From: JBEVJC01 sp040510375
GTDB lineage: Bacteria > Bacteroidota > Bacteroidia > Chitinophagales > Chitinophagaceae
DNA length: 40,166 nt
NCBI GenBank assembly: GCA_040510375.1
Contig: JBEVJC010000023.1
Coordinates: forward strand, 1-40,166
Reading direction: 5' to 3'
The first letter of the stretch is position 1, and each line of letters begins with the position of its first letter. Below the pieces are notes generated by a model that did no database searches, had not been told where the DNA came from, and saw only the letters and a list, made by a program, of their open reading frames with translations. A program made the translations under genes and the position numbers. This document shows positions 23,691-32,391 of the stretch, one piece after another.

Positions 23691-25289
23691 ATGAATTTTA
23701 CGATTCTTGTCAGTTTTCTTTTTGTAACGGTGATTGCCGCAGCTGTTTCTGTGTATTTTACCAGGAAGCAACAGCTGAAAACCACCCTCAGTTATTACCT
23801 CGGTAACCGGAGTCTCGGCTTCTGGATGATTGGCAGTTCGCTGTTTCTCACCAATATGAGCGCCAACCAGTTTGTTGGTGAGAACGAATTTGTTTATACC
23901 CTTAACATGTCGGTCATGGCCTGGGGTATGAGTTCTATCCTGGCCATGTTACTGGTCGCGGAATTCCTGATGCCGGTCTACCTGCGGATCGGCGCGGTCA
24001 CCACTCCCGACTTTCTGGCAAAAAGATTTGATAAACAAACCCAGCGGATTGTCTCGGTGATTTTCCTGCTGAGTTATTTTGTGAACCTTATTCCATCTGT
24101 ATTATACGGATGTGCCGTTGTATTAAACGGCATATTCCATTTTGACCAGCAGTTGGGCCTTGGTTATTTTTCTACCATCAGGCTGCTGGTGATAGCAGTG
24201 GGAGTGATCGGTTGTTTATATACGGTATTGGGTGGTTTGAAAGCCATCACTATTACGGATGTGGTGCAGGGAGTGGGAATGCTTATTGGCGGGATATTTA
24301 TTGTATGGTATGGATTCCGGTACCTGGGCGGGGGAGAGGTGATGGTTGGAATAAGCAGGCTGACTGAAACACATACCAGCCACCTGAATGCAATTGGTGG
24401 TCCCCATGATGTACTGCCTTTCGCGACAATTTTCACAGGCATGTTGCTGATCAATATCTATTATTGGGGCATGGAGCAATATATAGTCCAGGAAGCACTG
24501 GCATCAAAAAGCCTGGCCGATAGCCAGAAGGGGATTTCCCTTGCTGCAGTTGGAAAATTATTTGCACCCATCCTGCTGAATGTTCCAGGTCTGATCGCTG
24601 TTCATATTTATTCCAACCTTGATAATCCTGCAACCGTTTTTCCAAAAATGGTGAGTGATGTATTGCCACCTGTCCTTATAGGACTGGTTGCGGCTGTTGT
24701 CTTCGGAGGGGCGCTCAGTACTTTTAACGCGGGACTCAACAGCACCGGTACCTTGTTTACCATGAACCTTTACAAACCCTGGCTGGAACGGAATGGAGGA
24801 GTGGCAGATGATCGGAAGCTGCTCCGCAATGGTAAGATGTTACAGATCGCTGTAACAGTTATAGCCATTTCATTTTCTCCCTATATCATGTACTTTACCG
24901 GCGGGTTTTATAATTACCTGCAAAAGGTTTCCAGTTTCTTCAGTGTTCCCGTTTTTACAATCATGATGGTAGGATTACTAACCAAAAAAGTACCACCCAT
25001 CGCGGCAAAAACTGGGATTGCCTTTTTTGTAATTACCTACACCACCACACAGTTTTTTTTTGATACAGGATTACACTACCTGCACTTGCTGGCCATTTTG
25101 TTTGTACTAACATCGGTGCTGATGTTGCTTATCGGCCGGTGGAGACCGATGGTACAACCTTTTTCCCTTGCCGGTTATCCTTCAGCAGGACTTTCACCCT
25201 GGAAAAACCGATACTGGTATTTCGCAGTATTGATAATACTGATGGTCGTTATGTTTTTAATTTTTTCACCCCTCGGACTCGCCAGATAA
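23691..25289 (+). CDS. sodium/solute symporter (SSS family) sugar transporter
   Basis: A 532-residue inner-membrane protein with about 13-14 hydrophobic segments and the SSS (PF00474) fold. Characteristic stretches are YYLGNRSLGFWMIGSSLFLTNMSANQFVG in the first helices, TTPDFLAKRFD, LYTVLGGLKAITITDVVQGVGMLIGG and FGGALSTFNAGLNSTGTLFTMNLY. Members take up sugars or sugar acids with sodium. It is nine bases downstream of the regulator and 14 bases upstream of the glycosidase, so the three are an operon. With a FucP-type permease nearby, this second carrier probably takes a different product, such as galactose; that is inference. Confidence 0.92.
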   Translation: MNFTILVSFLFVTVIAAAVSVYFTRKQQLKTTLSYYLGNRSLGFWMIGSSLFLTNMSANQFVGENEFVYTLNMSVMAWGMSSILAMLLVAEFLMPVYLRIGAVTTPDFLAKRFDKQTQRIVSVIFLLSYFVNLIPSVLYGCAVVLNGIFHFDQQLGLGYFSTIRLLVIAVGVIGCLYTVLGGLKAITITDVVQGVGMLIGGIFIVWYGFRYLGGGEVMVGISRLTETHTSHLNAIGGPHDVLPFATIFTGMLLINIYYWGMEQYIVQEALASKSLADSQKGISLAAVGKLFAPILLNVPGLIAVHIYSNLDNPATVFPKMVSDVLPPVLIGLVAAVVFGGALSTFNAGLNSTGTLFTMNLYKPWLERNGGVADDRKLLRNGKMLQIAVTVIAISFSPYIMYFTGGFYNYLQKVSSFFSVPVFTIMMVGLLTKKVPPIAAKTGIAFFVITYTTTQFFFDTGLHYLHLLAILFVLTSVLMLLIGRWRPMVQPFSLAGYPSAGLSPWKNRYWYFAVLIILMVVMFLIFSPLGLAR

Positions 25290-25303
25290 ATATTATAAAA
25301 CCC

Positions 25304-27388
25304 ATGCTAATGTTTTATTCGCACCTGTTTAAATTTATTCCCCGTAAACTCTTGCTGGTCCTGGTACTGATTTCCGCCGGTATCTGCGAGGCTTCCGCCC
25401 AACAAACAGACTTCCAGATAAACCTGGGTGATGACAGCCGGATTATTTACAATCTCAGTAAGGGCAGTTATACCGTTATCTGTAATGGTTCTGAACTGAT
25501 AAAAAATGCTTATCTCATTTGTAAAACAGATACCATCATTGATAGCAGGCAGGCAGGCAAGGCTGCAATCAGCGTGAGTGATTTTAAAACAGCACTGGGA
25601 AAGGGTAAACTTTATACTGTCCGTTTTTCAGGTAATAAAAATCTCCGGCAATTGTTCTATGTGTTTCCCGGCAGGAAATATTTTATCACCCGGTTGGAAC
25701 TCACCGGCACAGCTGCTGCGGGTTATATGGCACCACTGGTGGCGGATAATTTAAAGCTGAAGGAGACAGGTGATAACCGTGCGTTGTTTGTACCATTCGA
25801 CAATGACATGTGGACCCGTTTCAATGCAGCACCATTGGAACAGGCAGATTTTAACAGTAGTGAGGTAACCGCTATTTACAATGCAGATAACAACCGGGGA
25901 CTGGTAATCGGGTCGCTGGAACAGGATGTCTGGAAATCGGGGATCGCCTTGAAAGGAAATAGTTCAACCGGGTTATCGTCGATAAATGTTTTCGCGGGAC
26001 TAAGTGATAGTGTAGTCACACACGACCGTATACCACATGGGAAAGTCCTGCCCGTAAAAGGCAAAGTTTATTCACCACAGGTACTGATTGGTTATTTTGA
26101 CGATTGGAGAACCGGTTTGGAAACGTATGCCAGGTCCGTCCGTGACATCCATCCCAGATCCATCTTTGACTGGAAACTTCCTACACCAATGGGCTGGAAC
26201 AGCTGGGGTGTGCTGAAGGAAAAGGTTACCTACGAGCAGGCAATACAGGTGGTTGATTTTTTCGCGGACTCGCTAAAAAATTACCGAACGGTCGACAATA
26301 CTTTGTTTATCGATCTTGATTCATTCTGGGATAATATGACACCCGGGGGAATCGGCGGAGATATAACAAAACTGAAAGCATTCGTTGAGCACTGCAAACT
26401 CAAAGGCCTTAAACCAGGAATCTACTGGGCACCATTTACTGATTGGGGTAAAACCGACAGCAGGATAGATGGAGATAGTTCGGGTTATACCTATGGCCAG
26501 TTGTGGACCACACAAAACGGGAGGATGCTTGATATAGATGGCGGAAGAGCGCTGGATCCCACACATCCTGCTACGCGGCACCGGATCAGTTATACCATCA
26601 ACCTTATGAAGGCCCTGGGTTTTGAAATGATCAAAATAGATTTCCTTGGTCACGCTGCACAGGAAGCGGATAAATTTTATGATCCGGCCGTCACCACCGG
26701 AATGCAAGCCTATAAACGGGGAATGGAATACCTGGATAGCGTACTCGGCCGGCAGATGCTGGTCTATGCTGCAATTTCGCCAACTCTTGCCACAGCACGT
26801 TATGCGCATATGCGAAGGGTGGCCTGCGATGCATGGAGCAGTATTGATCATACCGAATATACCCTCAACAGTACCGGATATGGATGGTGGCAAAGCCATC
26901 TTTATGATTATATCGATGCAGATCATGTGGTATTTGGGCAGGAAGAAGATGGAGTCAACCGTGCAAGGTTCGCTTCAGCACTGGTTACCGGTACCGTGAT
27001 TACGGGCGATGATTTTTCTTCTGCCGGAAAATGGAGAACTACGGCCCGTCATTTACTGCAGAATAAAAATCTCCTTCAGGTAACGAAGGATGGCAAAAGT
27101 TTCCGACCCCTGAAAGCCAATACAGGCAACAGGGGAGTAGAACTCTTCGTAAAAACAGTTGGCAAAGATGTTTATATCGCATGTTTCAATTATTCGGATA
27201 AAACAAAAACGGTTAAACTGCCCGTCACTATTTTCCAGGCCAGATTCAAAGGGTGGAAATGGGAAGAATTGTTTTCCGGGAAACAATCAGCCGGCACCGG
27301 CGGGATGGTAGTAAACATCCCGTCCCGGGACGCCGCCATCTACCTGTTCCGTGACTGTTTTGAAAATCCTGTTTCTGCCCGCAGGTAA
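25304..27388 (+). CDS. clan GH-D glycosidase (GH27/GH36, melibiase-like)
   Basis: A 694-residue exported glycoside hydrolase. A signal peptide ends near ASA-Q at residue 32. An N-terminal beta-sandwich region (about 35-285) leads into a (beta/alpha)8 barrel starting with MGWNSWG (296-302), the hallmark of melibiases. The probable nucleophile is D446 in EMIKIDF, and the probable acid/base is D509 in RRVACDAW. A C-terminal beta domain ends the protein. Typical activity is alpha-galactosidase. The motif wording differs from classical GH27 (LKYDNC) and GH36 (KWDMN), so the exact family is open. The frame is open back to 25139 inside the symporter gene; the ATG at 25304 begins the signal peptide. 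Confidence 0.85.
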   Translation: MLMFYSHLFKFIPRKLLLVLVLISAGICEASAQQTDFQINLGDDSRIIYNLSKGSYTVICNGSELIKNAYLICKTDTIIDSRQAGKAAISVSDFKTALGKGKLYTVRFSGNKNLRQLFYVFPGRKYFITRLELTGTAAAGYMAPLVADNLKLKETGDNRALFVPFDNDMWTRFNAAPLEQADFNSSEVTAIYNADNNRGLVIGSLEQDVWKSGIALKGNSSTGLSSINVFAGLSDSVVTHDRIPHGKVLPVKGKVYSPQVLIGYFDDWRTGLETYARSVRDIHPRSIFDWKLPTPMGWNSWGVLKEKVTYEQAIQVVDFFADSLKNYRTVDNTLFIDLDSFWDNMTPGGIGGDITKLKAFVEHCKLKGLKPGIYWAPFTDWGKTDSRIDGDSSGYTYGQLWTTQNGRMLDIDGGRALDPTHPATRHRISYTINLMKALGFEMIKIDFLGHAAQEADKFYDPAVTTGMQAYKRGMEYLDSVLGRQMLVYAAISPTLATARYAHMRRVACDAWSSIDHTEYTLNSTGYGWWQSHLYDYIDADHVVFGQEEDGVNRARFASALVTGTVITGDDFSSAGKWRTTARHLLQNKNLLQVTKDGKSFRPLKANTGNRGVELFVKTVGKDVYIACFNYSDKTKTVKLPVTIFQARFKGWKWEELFSGKQSAGTGGMVVNIPSRDAAIYLFRDCFENPVSARR

Positions 27389-27682
27389 TTGCAGCTGTTT
27401 CTGTTGTTAAACGATGACAGGCTTTTTTGTTTTGGTATTTGCCTGTTTCTTCAGATACAGGGCATTTTTAATTATTGGCTGATTAGTAACTTATTTTGAC
27501 ATGACTTTTAATAAAAGTTCCAATGATTGACAGTCTATTGCCAAAATAGTTGAATAGAATGCTAACCGTTGTTGTTTTGAAGGATTAATAACGGTTTATT
27601 TTCGATCTGCCAGCGGATCTGTCTTTTCCGGTGTAACCGGGCGACGATTGCTTAAATATCCTGGTCCCGATAAATTATAATT
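27389..27682 (+). promoter_or_regulatory. control region of the FucP-type permease
   Basis: This 294-base gap has a weak hairpin just after the glycosidase gene (ACAGGC, about 27417, with GCCTGT about 27441). A possible -7 element TATTTTCG lies at 27597-27604, but the nearest upstream TTG words give spacers of 17 or 22 rather than 19-21 bases, so the promoter is uncertain. Confidence 0.35.
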
Positions 27683-28939
27683 ATGGCGCTATCCACAATC
27701 AATCCTGCTCCGGTAATAGCAGCACCGGGGAAAAAAAACCAGTATGTTTTTCCGCTCCTGCTGGTTACGGGTCTGTTCTTCCTGTGGGGACTCGCCTATG
27801 GTTTACTGGATGTGCTGAACAAACATTTCCAGGAAACGCTCAGTATTGATAAAGCTAGGTCCACCCTCCTGCAAATGTCCTACTTCGGTGCCTATTTCCT
27901 GGTGGCCCTTCCTGCCGGTTTGTTTATGAACCGATATGGATATAAAAAGGGGATTATTTTCGGACTCCTGTTATATACAACTGGTGCCTTTCTTTTTTAT
28001 CCATCGGCCGAACTGTCGAGTTTTAATTTTTTCCTGCTCGCAATGTTTGTCCTTGCCGCCGGACTGACCTTCCTTGAAACCGCCGCCAATCCATATGTTA
28101 CGGTATTGGGTCCGGCCGAAACATCCGCGTTCAGGTTGAACCTGTCGCAAAGTTTTAATGGAGTTGGTTCCTTTGTTGGCCCACTCATCGCCGCTTCCAT
28201 CTTCTTTAATCAGGAAGCCGATCCTGAAACACAACTTGATTCTGTTAAAACAGTATATATCGTAATAGGTGTGGTGGTCCTGCTGGTGGCCCTGTTATTC
28301 TGGCGCACCCGGTTACCGGAGATCCGCGAAAGTGATGCCCGGGCATCAACCGGTTCTTTGTCTGCTCCGGATTCATCAACACAAAAACCTTTATTTACCC
28401 ACCGGCATTTCAGGGGAGCTGTTATTACCCAGTTCTTTTATGTGGCCGCACAGGTTGGTATTGCCGCATTGTTTATAAATTATTGTACAGAAAACAATAA
28501 ATCTATCAGTAACAGCGATGCGGCCTACCTGCTTTCGATGAGCCTGTTATTATTTACCCTTGGGCGTTTTGCCGGGACCGCACTGATGCGCAATGTGGCA
28601 CCCGCGCGTTTACTGATGATTTTTGCATTGGTGAATATTGGGTTGTCAGTGCTGGTGGTACTGAACCAGGGCTGGATTTCTGTTTATTCCCTGATGGCAA
28701 TTTTCTTTTTCGAGTCGATCATGTTCCCTACCATATTTGCGCTTGGACTGAAAGGACTCGGAAGCCAGACCAAAAAAGCTTCCTCGTTTCTTATCATGGC
28801 CATCGTGGGCGGAGCAATTATGCCATACGTGATGGGAGTAATGGCTGAATCCTTTTCCACAGCTTCAGCATACGGTGTTCCCATCCTGTGTTTTGCGCTG
28901 GTGGCGTGGTTTGGATGGCGTGGTTCAAAAATCTTATGA
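27683..28939 (+). CDS. fucP: L-fucose:proton symporter (FucP-type, FHS/MFS)
   Basis: A 418-residue inner-membrane protein with 12 hydrophobic segments. It matches the FHS (fucose-galactose-gluconate) branch of MFS. Two acidic residues needed for proton coupling and sugar binding in E. coli FucP (D46 and E135) have counterparts here: D43 in AYGLLDVLNKHFQ, and E132 in the diagnostic run LTFLETAANPYVTVLGP. The later half has the usual conserved IMFPTIFALGLKGLG. It should import L-fucose, though FHS members can also take galactose or glucose. It stands alone between the glycosidase and susC, 163 bases from the latter. Confidence 0.88.
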   Translation: MALSTINPAPVIAAPGKKNQYVFPLLLVTGLFFLWGLAYGLLDVLNKHFQETLSIDKARSTLLQMSYFGAYFLVALPAGLFMNRYGYKKGIIFGLLLYTTGAFLFYPSAELSSFNFFLLAMFVLAAGLTFLETAANPYVTVLGPAETSAFRLNLSQSFNGVGSFVGPLIAASIFFNQEADPETQLDSVKTVYIVIGVVVLLVALLFWRTRLPEIRESDARASTGSLSAPDSSTQKPLFTHRHFRGAVITQFFYVAAQVGIAALFINYCTENNKSISNSDAAYLLSMSLLLFTLGRFAGTALMRNVAPARLLMIFALVNIGLSVLVVLNQGWISVYSLMAIFFFESIMFPTIFALGLKGLGSQTKKASSFLIMAIVGGAIMPYVMGVMAESFSTASAYGVPILCFALVAWFGWRGSKIL

Positions 28940-28951
28940 TAATGAAAAATA

Positions 28952-28965
28952 ATCAGGGGCCTGAT
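28952..28965. terminator. palindrome after fucP, possible terminator or operator
   Basis: ATCAGG-GG-CCTGAT, followed within a few bases by ATCTTTTT. The loop is only two bases, so it may be a DNA palindrome instead of an efficient terminator. Confidence 0.35.
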
Positions 28966-28992
28966 AAAATCTTTTTGGACGGAAAATAATAT

Positions 28993-29031
28993 TATACTAC
29001 TTTGGTAGTATAGTATAGTATAGTACAGATG
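28993..29031 (+). promoter_or_regulatory. susC control region: inverted repeat and predicted promoter
   Basis: TATACTAC-TTTG-GTAGTATA (28993-29012) is an exact inverted repeat whose loop is a TTTG -33 element (29001-29004). Nineteen bases later TACAGATG (29024-29031) matches four of six -7 positions. Transcription would start near 29038, about 65 bases before the susC ATG. The inverted repeat may be the operator for the GntR-type regulator. Confidence 0.45.
29006..29025. repeat. TAGTA tandem repeat, four copies
   Basis: Four exact copies of the five-base unit TAGTA run from 29006 to 29025. They fill almost the whole spacer between the predicted -33 and -7 elements of the susC promoter, and the first copies also form the right arm of the inverted repeat. 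A change of one unit would shift the spacer by five bases. Confidence 0.85.
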
Positions 29032-29102
29032 AAATTTACTTACTCATGCTATTATATAACGGGGCGACTGACCTGTTATATCAAAACTACAATTGCTTAA
29101 AT

Positions 29103-32100
29103 ATGAATACCTGCTATGCTCGCTACTGCGTCAGGGATGTCTTGTATTCCCGACTGCTCATTTTCATTTTTCTTTCATTCTTTTTTATTTATTCATCGGC
29201 GACTGTTTCTGCCCAGAACACCGGACCTTATTTAAGTGGGGTGGTGCTGGACAGTCTCACCCGTAATCCGCTAGGTGGTGTTTCCGTTGTCATTAAAGGA
29301 TCCAAACAGGGTACCAGCACGGACAAGTCGGGCGGTTTTTCACTCGATGTTTCTGCCAGCCAGGCCATCCTGGAGTTTTCATCCATTGGTTACCGTACCA
29401 TGGATATGACAGTGCGAAAGGGGCAGTTTGCCACCATCCTGCTTGCCACCAGTATTGACACTTCGGGTGCGGTTGTAATCACGGCATTTGGACGGAAGGA
29501 GCGAAGGGAAGCCGTTGTTGGTTCGGTTACTTCGATCCAGCCCGGTGAGTTGAAAATCCCTGCCAGTAACCTTACCAATGCGTTGGCGGGTAAGATTGCC
29601 GGTGTGATTTCTTTTCAGCGCGGAGGTCAGCCCGGACTGGATAATTCTTCATTTTTTATCCGCGGTGTAACAACACTGGGATATAGTAACAGTCCACTTA
29701 TCCTTGTTGATAATATTGAATTACCTGCCAGCGACCTGGCCAGGTTGCAGGTAGATGATATCGCCAGTTTTTCTATTTTGAAAGACGCGAGTGCTGCAGC
29801 CCTGTATGGTGCGAGGGGTGCGAACGGGGTGATCCTGGTGACCACCAAGGAAGGTAAGGCTGGTAAAGCAAAAATCGAGGTAAGGCTGGAGACTGCTATT
29901 TCCGAGCCCACCAGGAGTATAAAACTGGCCGACCCTATCACGTATATGAACACTTACAACGAAGCGGTCACTACCCGTAATCCGCTGGAAACACCACTTT
30001 ATACACCGAATAAAATTATCGGCACGCAGAATACGCTAAATGGCGCGGGTGGAATCAGTGATTATATTTATCCGGCGGTTGACTGGATGAAAGAAATTTT
30101 CAAAGATAGAACCAGCACCAGGAGGGGTAACTTCAGTGTTGGTGGTGGAAATGCGATGGCGAAGTATTATGTAGCCGGTTCTTACAGCAAGGACAATGGT
30201 ATTCTCCAGTCCAACCCGGTTAATAACTTCAACTCCTCCATGCGGTTTGAAAACTACCAGCTGAGGGCCAATACAAGTATTAAGGTTACCCCTAGCACTG
30301 AATTGGGTGTTCGTTTGTGGGGTAATTTCAATGACTATACTGGTCCCATCAGTAACCAGGGTAATAGTTTCGCGACCGATCTTTACTCACAGGTACTCCA
30401 TTCTAATCCGGTGGCGTTCCCTGCCTATTTTTTACCAGATAGTGCCAACCTGAATACAAAACATATTCTTTTTGGAAATGCAACCAACCAGACCGGCAAC
30501 CTGCAGTCGAACCCATATGCAGCCCTGATGTATGGATATAAAAGTTTTTCTGAATCGCGGATGTCTGCTCAATTTGAGGTGAACCAGAATTTAAAGTTCA
30601 TTACTCCGGGTCTTAGTTTTTTCGGGCTCTTCAGTACCAACCGGTATTCTTATTTTGATCTGAGCCGGAACTATCTTCCATTTTATTATAATGTGCAGAA
30701 TTATGATGAACATTCGGGCAATTACCAGTTAAGATGGCTTAACCCCCAACCAGGTTCAGCAAGGGAATACCTGGGTTACAACGAAGGTGCAAAGTATCTG
30801 AACACCTATCTGTATATGCTTGGCCGGATCGACTACAGCAGGACATTTGGTGCACATACTGCCGGAGCTTCGCTTATCGGCAACCGTCAGCAAACCCTGG
30901 ATGGTAATGCCGGTAACCTGCAGGCCTCCTTGCCGAACAGGAACCTGGGTGTTTCGGGAAGGGCGAGTTATGCTTATGATAATAAATATTTTGCCGAGTT
31001 TAATTTCGGATATAATGGCTCGGAGAAGTTTGCACCGAAAAACCGTTTCGGATTCTTCCCCACAGTTGGTGCAGGGTGGGTAGTATCTAATGAGAAATTC
31101 TGGCAAGGAAGAATCAGCGATGTGATCACAAGACTGAAATTCAGGGGCAGTTATGGCCTTGTGGGAAATGATGCCATTGGTGATCCGCGATTCCAGCGTT
31201 TCTTCTATCTCTCCAATGTTAATCCCAACGGTGGCCCAGGGGCTTCCTTCGGCACCAATAACTCGGTGAGCATGAATGGGACCTCAATCATTGCCTATCC
31301 AAATCCGGGTGTTACCTGGGAGCGTTCGCGTAAATCAAATCTTGCAGTTGAGTTTACCCTGTTCAAAAACCTGAATATTATTGCGGAAGTATACCGGGAG
31401 ATCCGGGACAATATCCTGATCCAACGCGGATTCATACCAGTGACCGTGGGCATCGAAGGTACCGCACAGGGTAATCTCCGGGCGAACCTCGGAAAAGCAA
31501 CCTCTGATGGAATCGATCTCAGTATGAATTACCGGCAGGATTTCAATTCTGGTCTATGGGTCTCCATGCTGGGTAATCTCACCCTGACACGTAATAAGGC
31601 AGTCCGTCTGGAAGAGCCGGAGTATCCGAATGCCTGGAGTTTCCGGAGTGGGCAGGCCATCAACCAGCCATTCGGCTATATCGCGGAAAGATTATTCGTG
31701 GATGATCAGGAAGCCCTCAACTCACCCGCTCAAATTTTTGGTGAATACCTGCCAAAGGGTGGTGATATCAAATACAGGGATATTAATAAGGATGGAGTGA
31801 TCAACCAGGACGACCAGGTACCCATTGGTTTGCCCAGAACGCCACAGATCATTTATGGTTTCGGTTTTTCAATGGGGTATAAAAATTTTGATATCAGTGC
31901 CTTCTTCCAGGGATCGGCCAGGTCATCCTTTTTCATTAACCCCAGTAGTGTGACCGATTTCGAAAATGGTGTTTTCGGTACTGCACCATTCGTCAACAAT
32001 GCCCAGATCCTGAAAGCATACGCGGAAGATCACTGGTCGGAAGAGAACCAGAACCTGTATGCTTTATATCCCCGGTTATCCACGTTTGATATACCAAACA

Positions 32101-32348
32101 ACCAGCAGGCCAGCACCTGGTGGCTGCGTGATGGAAGTTTCCTACGCCTGAAATCAGTGGAAGCGGGTTATTCATTTCCAAAAAGATGGACAAGTAATCT
32201 CTATATGGAAAACGTACGGATCTACTTCAGTGGTTTAAACCTGCTGACTTTCAGTAAGTTCAAACTCTGGGATCCGGAACTCGCCGGCAATGGATTTGCT
32301 TACCCGATTCAGAAGGTGATTAACCTAGGATTAAAAATCAATTTTTAA
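29103..32348 (+). CDS. susC: SusC/RagA-type TonB-dependent outer-membrane transporter
   Basis: A 1081-residue outer-membrane importer of oligosaccharides. It has a signal peptide (hydrophobic core, cleavage near VSA-Q at residue 38) and a carboxypeptidase-regulatory-like beta domain (about 44-115, starting YLSGVVLDSLTRNPLGGVSVVIKG). A probable TonB-box/plug region follows (VVITAFGRKERREAVVGSV; LYGARGANGVILVTTKEGK), then a 22-strand barrel ending in the aromatic-rich IQKVINLGLKINF. The length is typical. The ATG at 29103 is chosen because it precedes the signal peptide directly; the frame is open to 29046. SusD follows after 43 bases. It should import fucosylated oligosaccharides released at the cell surface. 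Confidence 0.93.
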   Translation: MNTCYARYCVRDVLYSRLLIFIFLSFFFIYSSATVSAQNTGPYLSGVVLDSLTRNPLGGVSVVIKGSKQGTSTDKSGGFSLDVSASQAILEFSSIGYRTMDMTVRKGQFATILLATSIDTSGAVVITAFGRKERREAVVGSVTSIQPGELKIPASNLTNALAGKIAGVISFQRGGQPGLDNSSFFIRGVTTLGYSNSPLILVDNIELPASDLARLQVDDIASFSILKDASAAALYGARGANGVILVTTKEGKAGKAKIEVRLETAISEPTRSIKLADPITYMNTYNEAVTTRNPLETPLYTPNKIIGTQNTLNGAGGISDYIYPAVDWMKEIFKDRTSTRRGNFSVGGGNAMAKYYVAGSYSKDNGILQSNPVNNFNSSMRFENYQLRANTSIKVTPSTELGVRLWGNFNDYTGPISNQGNSFATDLYSQVLHSNPVAFPAYFLPDSANLNTKHILFGNATNQTGNLQSNPYAALMYGYKSFSESRMSAQFEVNQNLKFITPGLSFFGLFSTNRYSYFDLSRNYLPFYYNVQNYDEHSGNYQLRWLNPQPGSAREYLGYNEGAKYLNTYLYMLGRIDYSRTFGAHTAGASLIGNRQQTLDGNAGNLQASLPNRNLGVSGRASYAYDNKYFAEFNFGYNGSEKFAPKNRFGFFPTVGAGWVVSNEKFWQGRISDVITRLKFRGSYGLVGNDAIGDPRFQRFFYLSNVNPNGGPGASFGTNNSVSMNGTSIIAYPNPGVTWERSRKSNLAVEFTLFKNLNIIAEVYREIRDNILIQRGFIPVTVGIEGTAQGNLRANLGKATSDGIDLSMNYRQDFNSGLWVSMLGNLTLTRNKAVRLEEPEYPNAWSFRSGQAINQPFGYIAERLFVDDQEALNSPAQIFGEYLPKGGDIKYRDINKDGVINQDDQVPIGLPRTPQIIYGFGFSMGYKNFDISAFFQGSARSSFFINPSSVTDFENGVFGTAPFVNNAQILKAYAEDHWSEENQNLYALYPRLSTFDIPNNQQASTWWLRDGSFLRLKSVEAGYSFPKRWTSNLYMENVRIYFSGLNLLTFSKFKLWDPELAGNGFAYPIQKVINLGLKINF

Positions 32349-32391
32349 CCGGTAATCGAATTCAACCGGACGACCAGTTAAAACAACGCAA

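Noticed and set aside
25139..25303. Extended N-terminus of the GH-D glycosidase overlapping the symporter gene by 150 bases
   Set aside because: The extension lies out of frame on real symporter sequence and precedes a clear signal peptide that starts at the ATG at 25304.
26321..26926. 201-codon open frame on the minus strand
   Set aside because: It is antisense to the barrel of the GH-D glycosidase, has no start signal or recognisable domain, and is best explained as a shadow frame.
30756..31106. Minus-strand open frame of 116 codons inside susC
   Set aside because: It is cysteine-rich and arginine-rich without any domain, and lies opposite a strongly supported gene.
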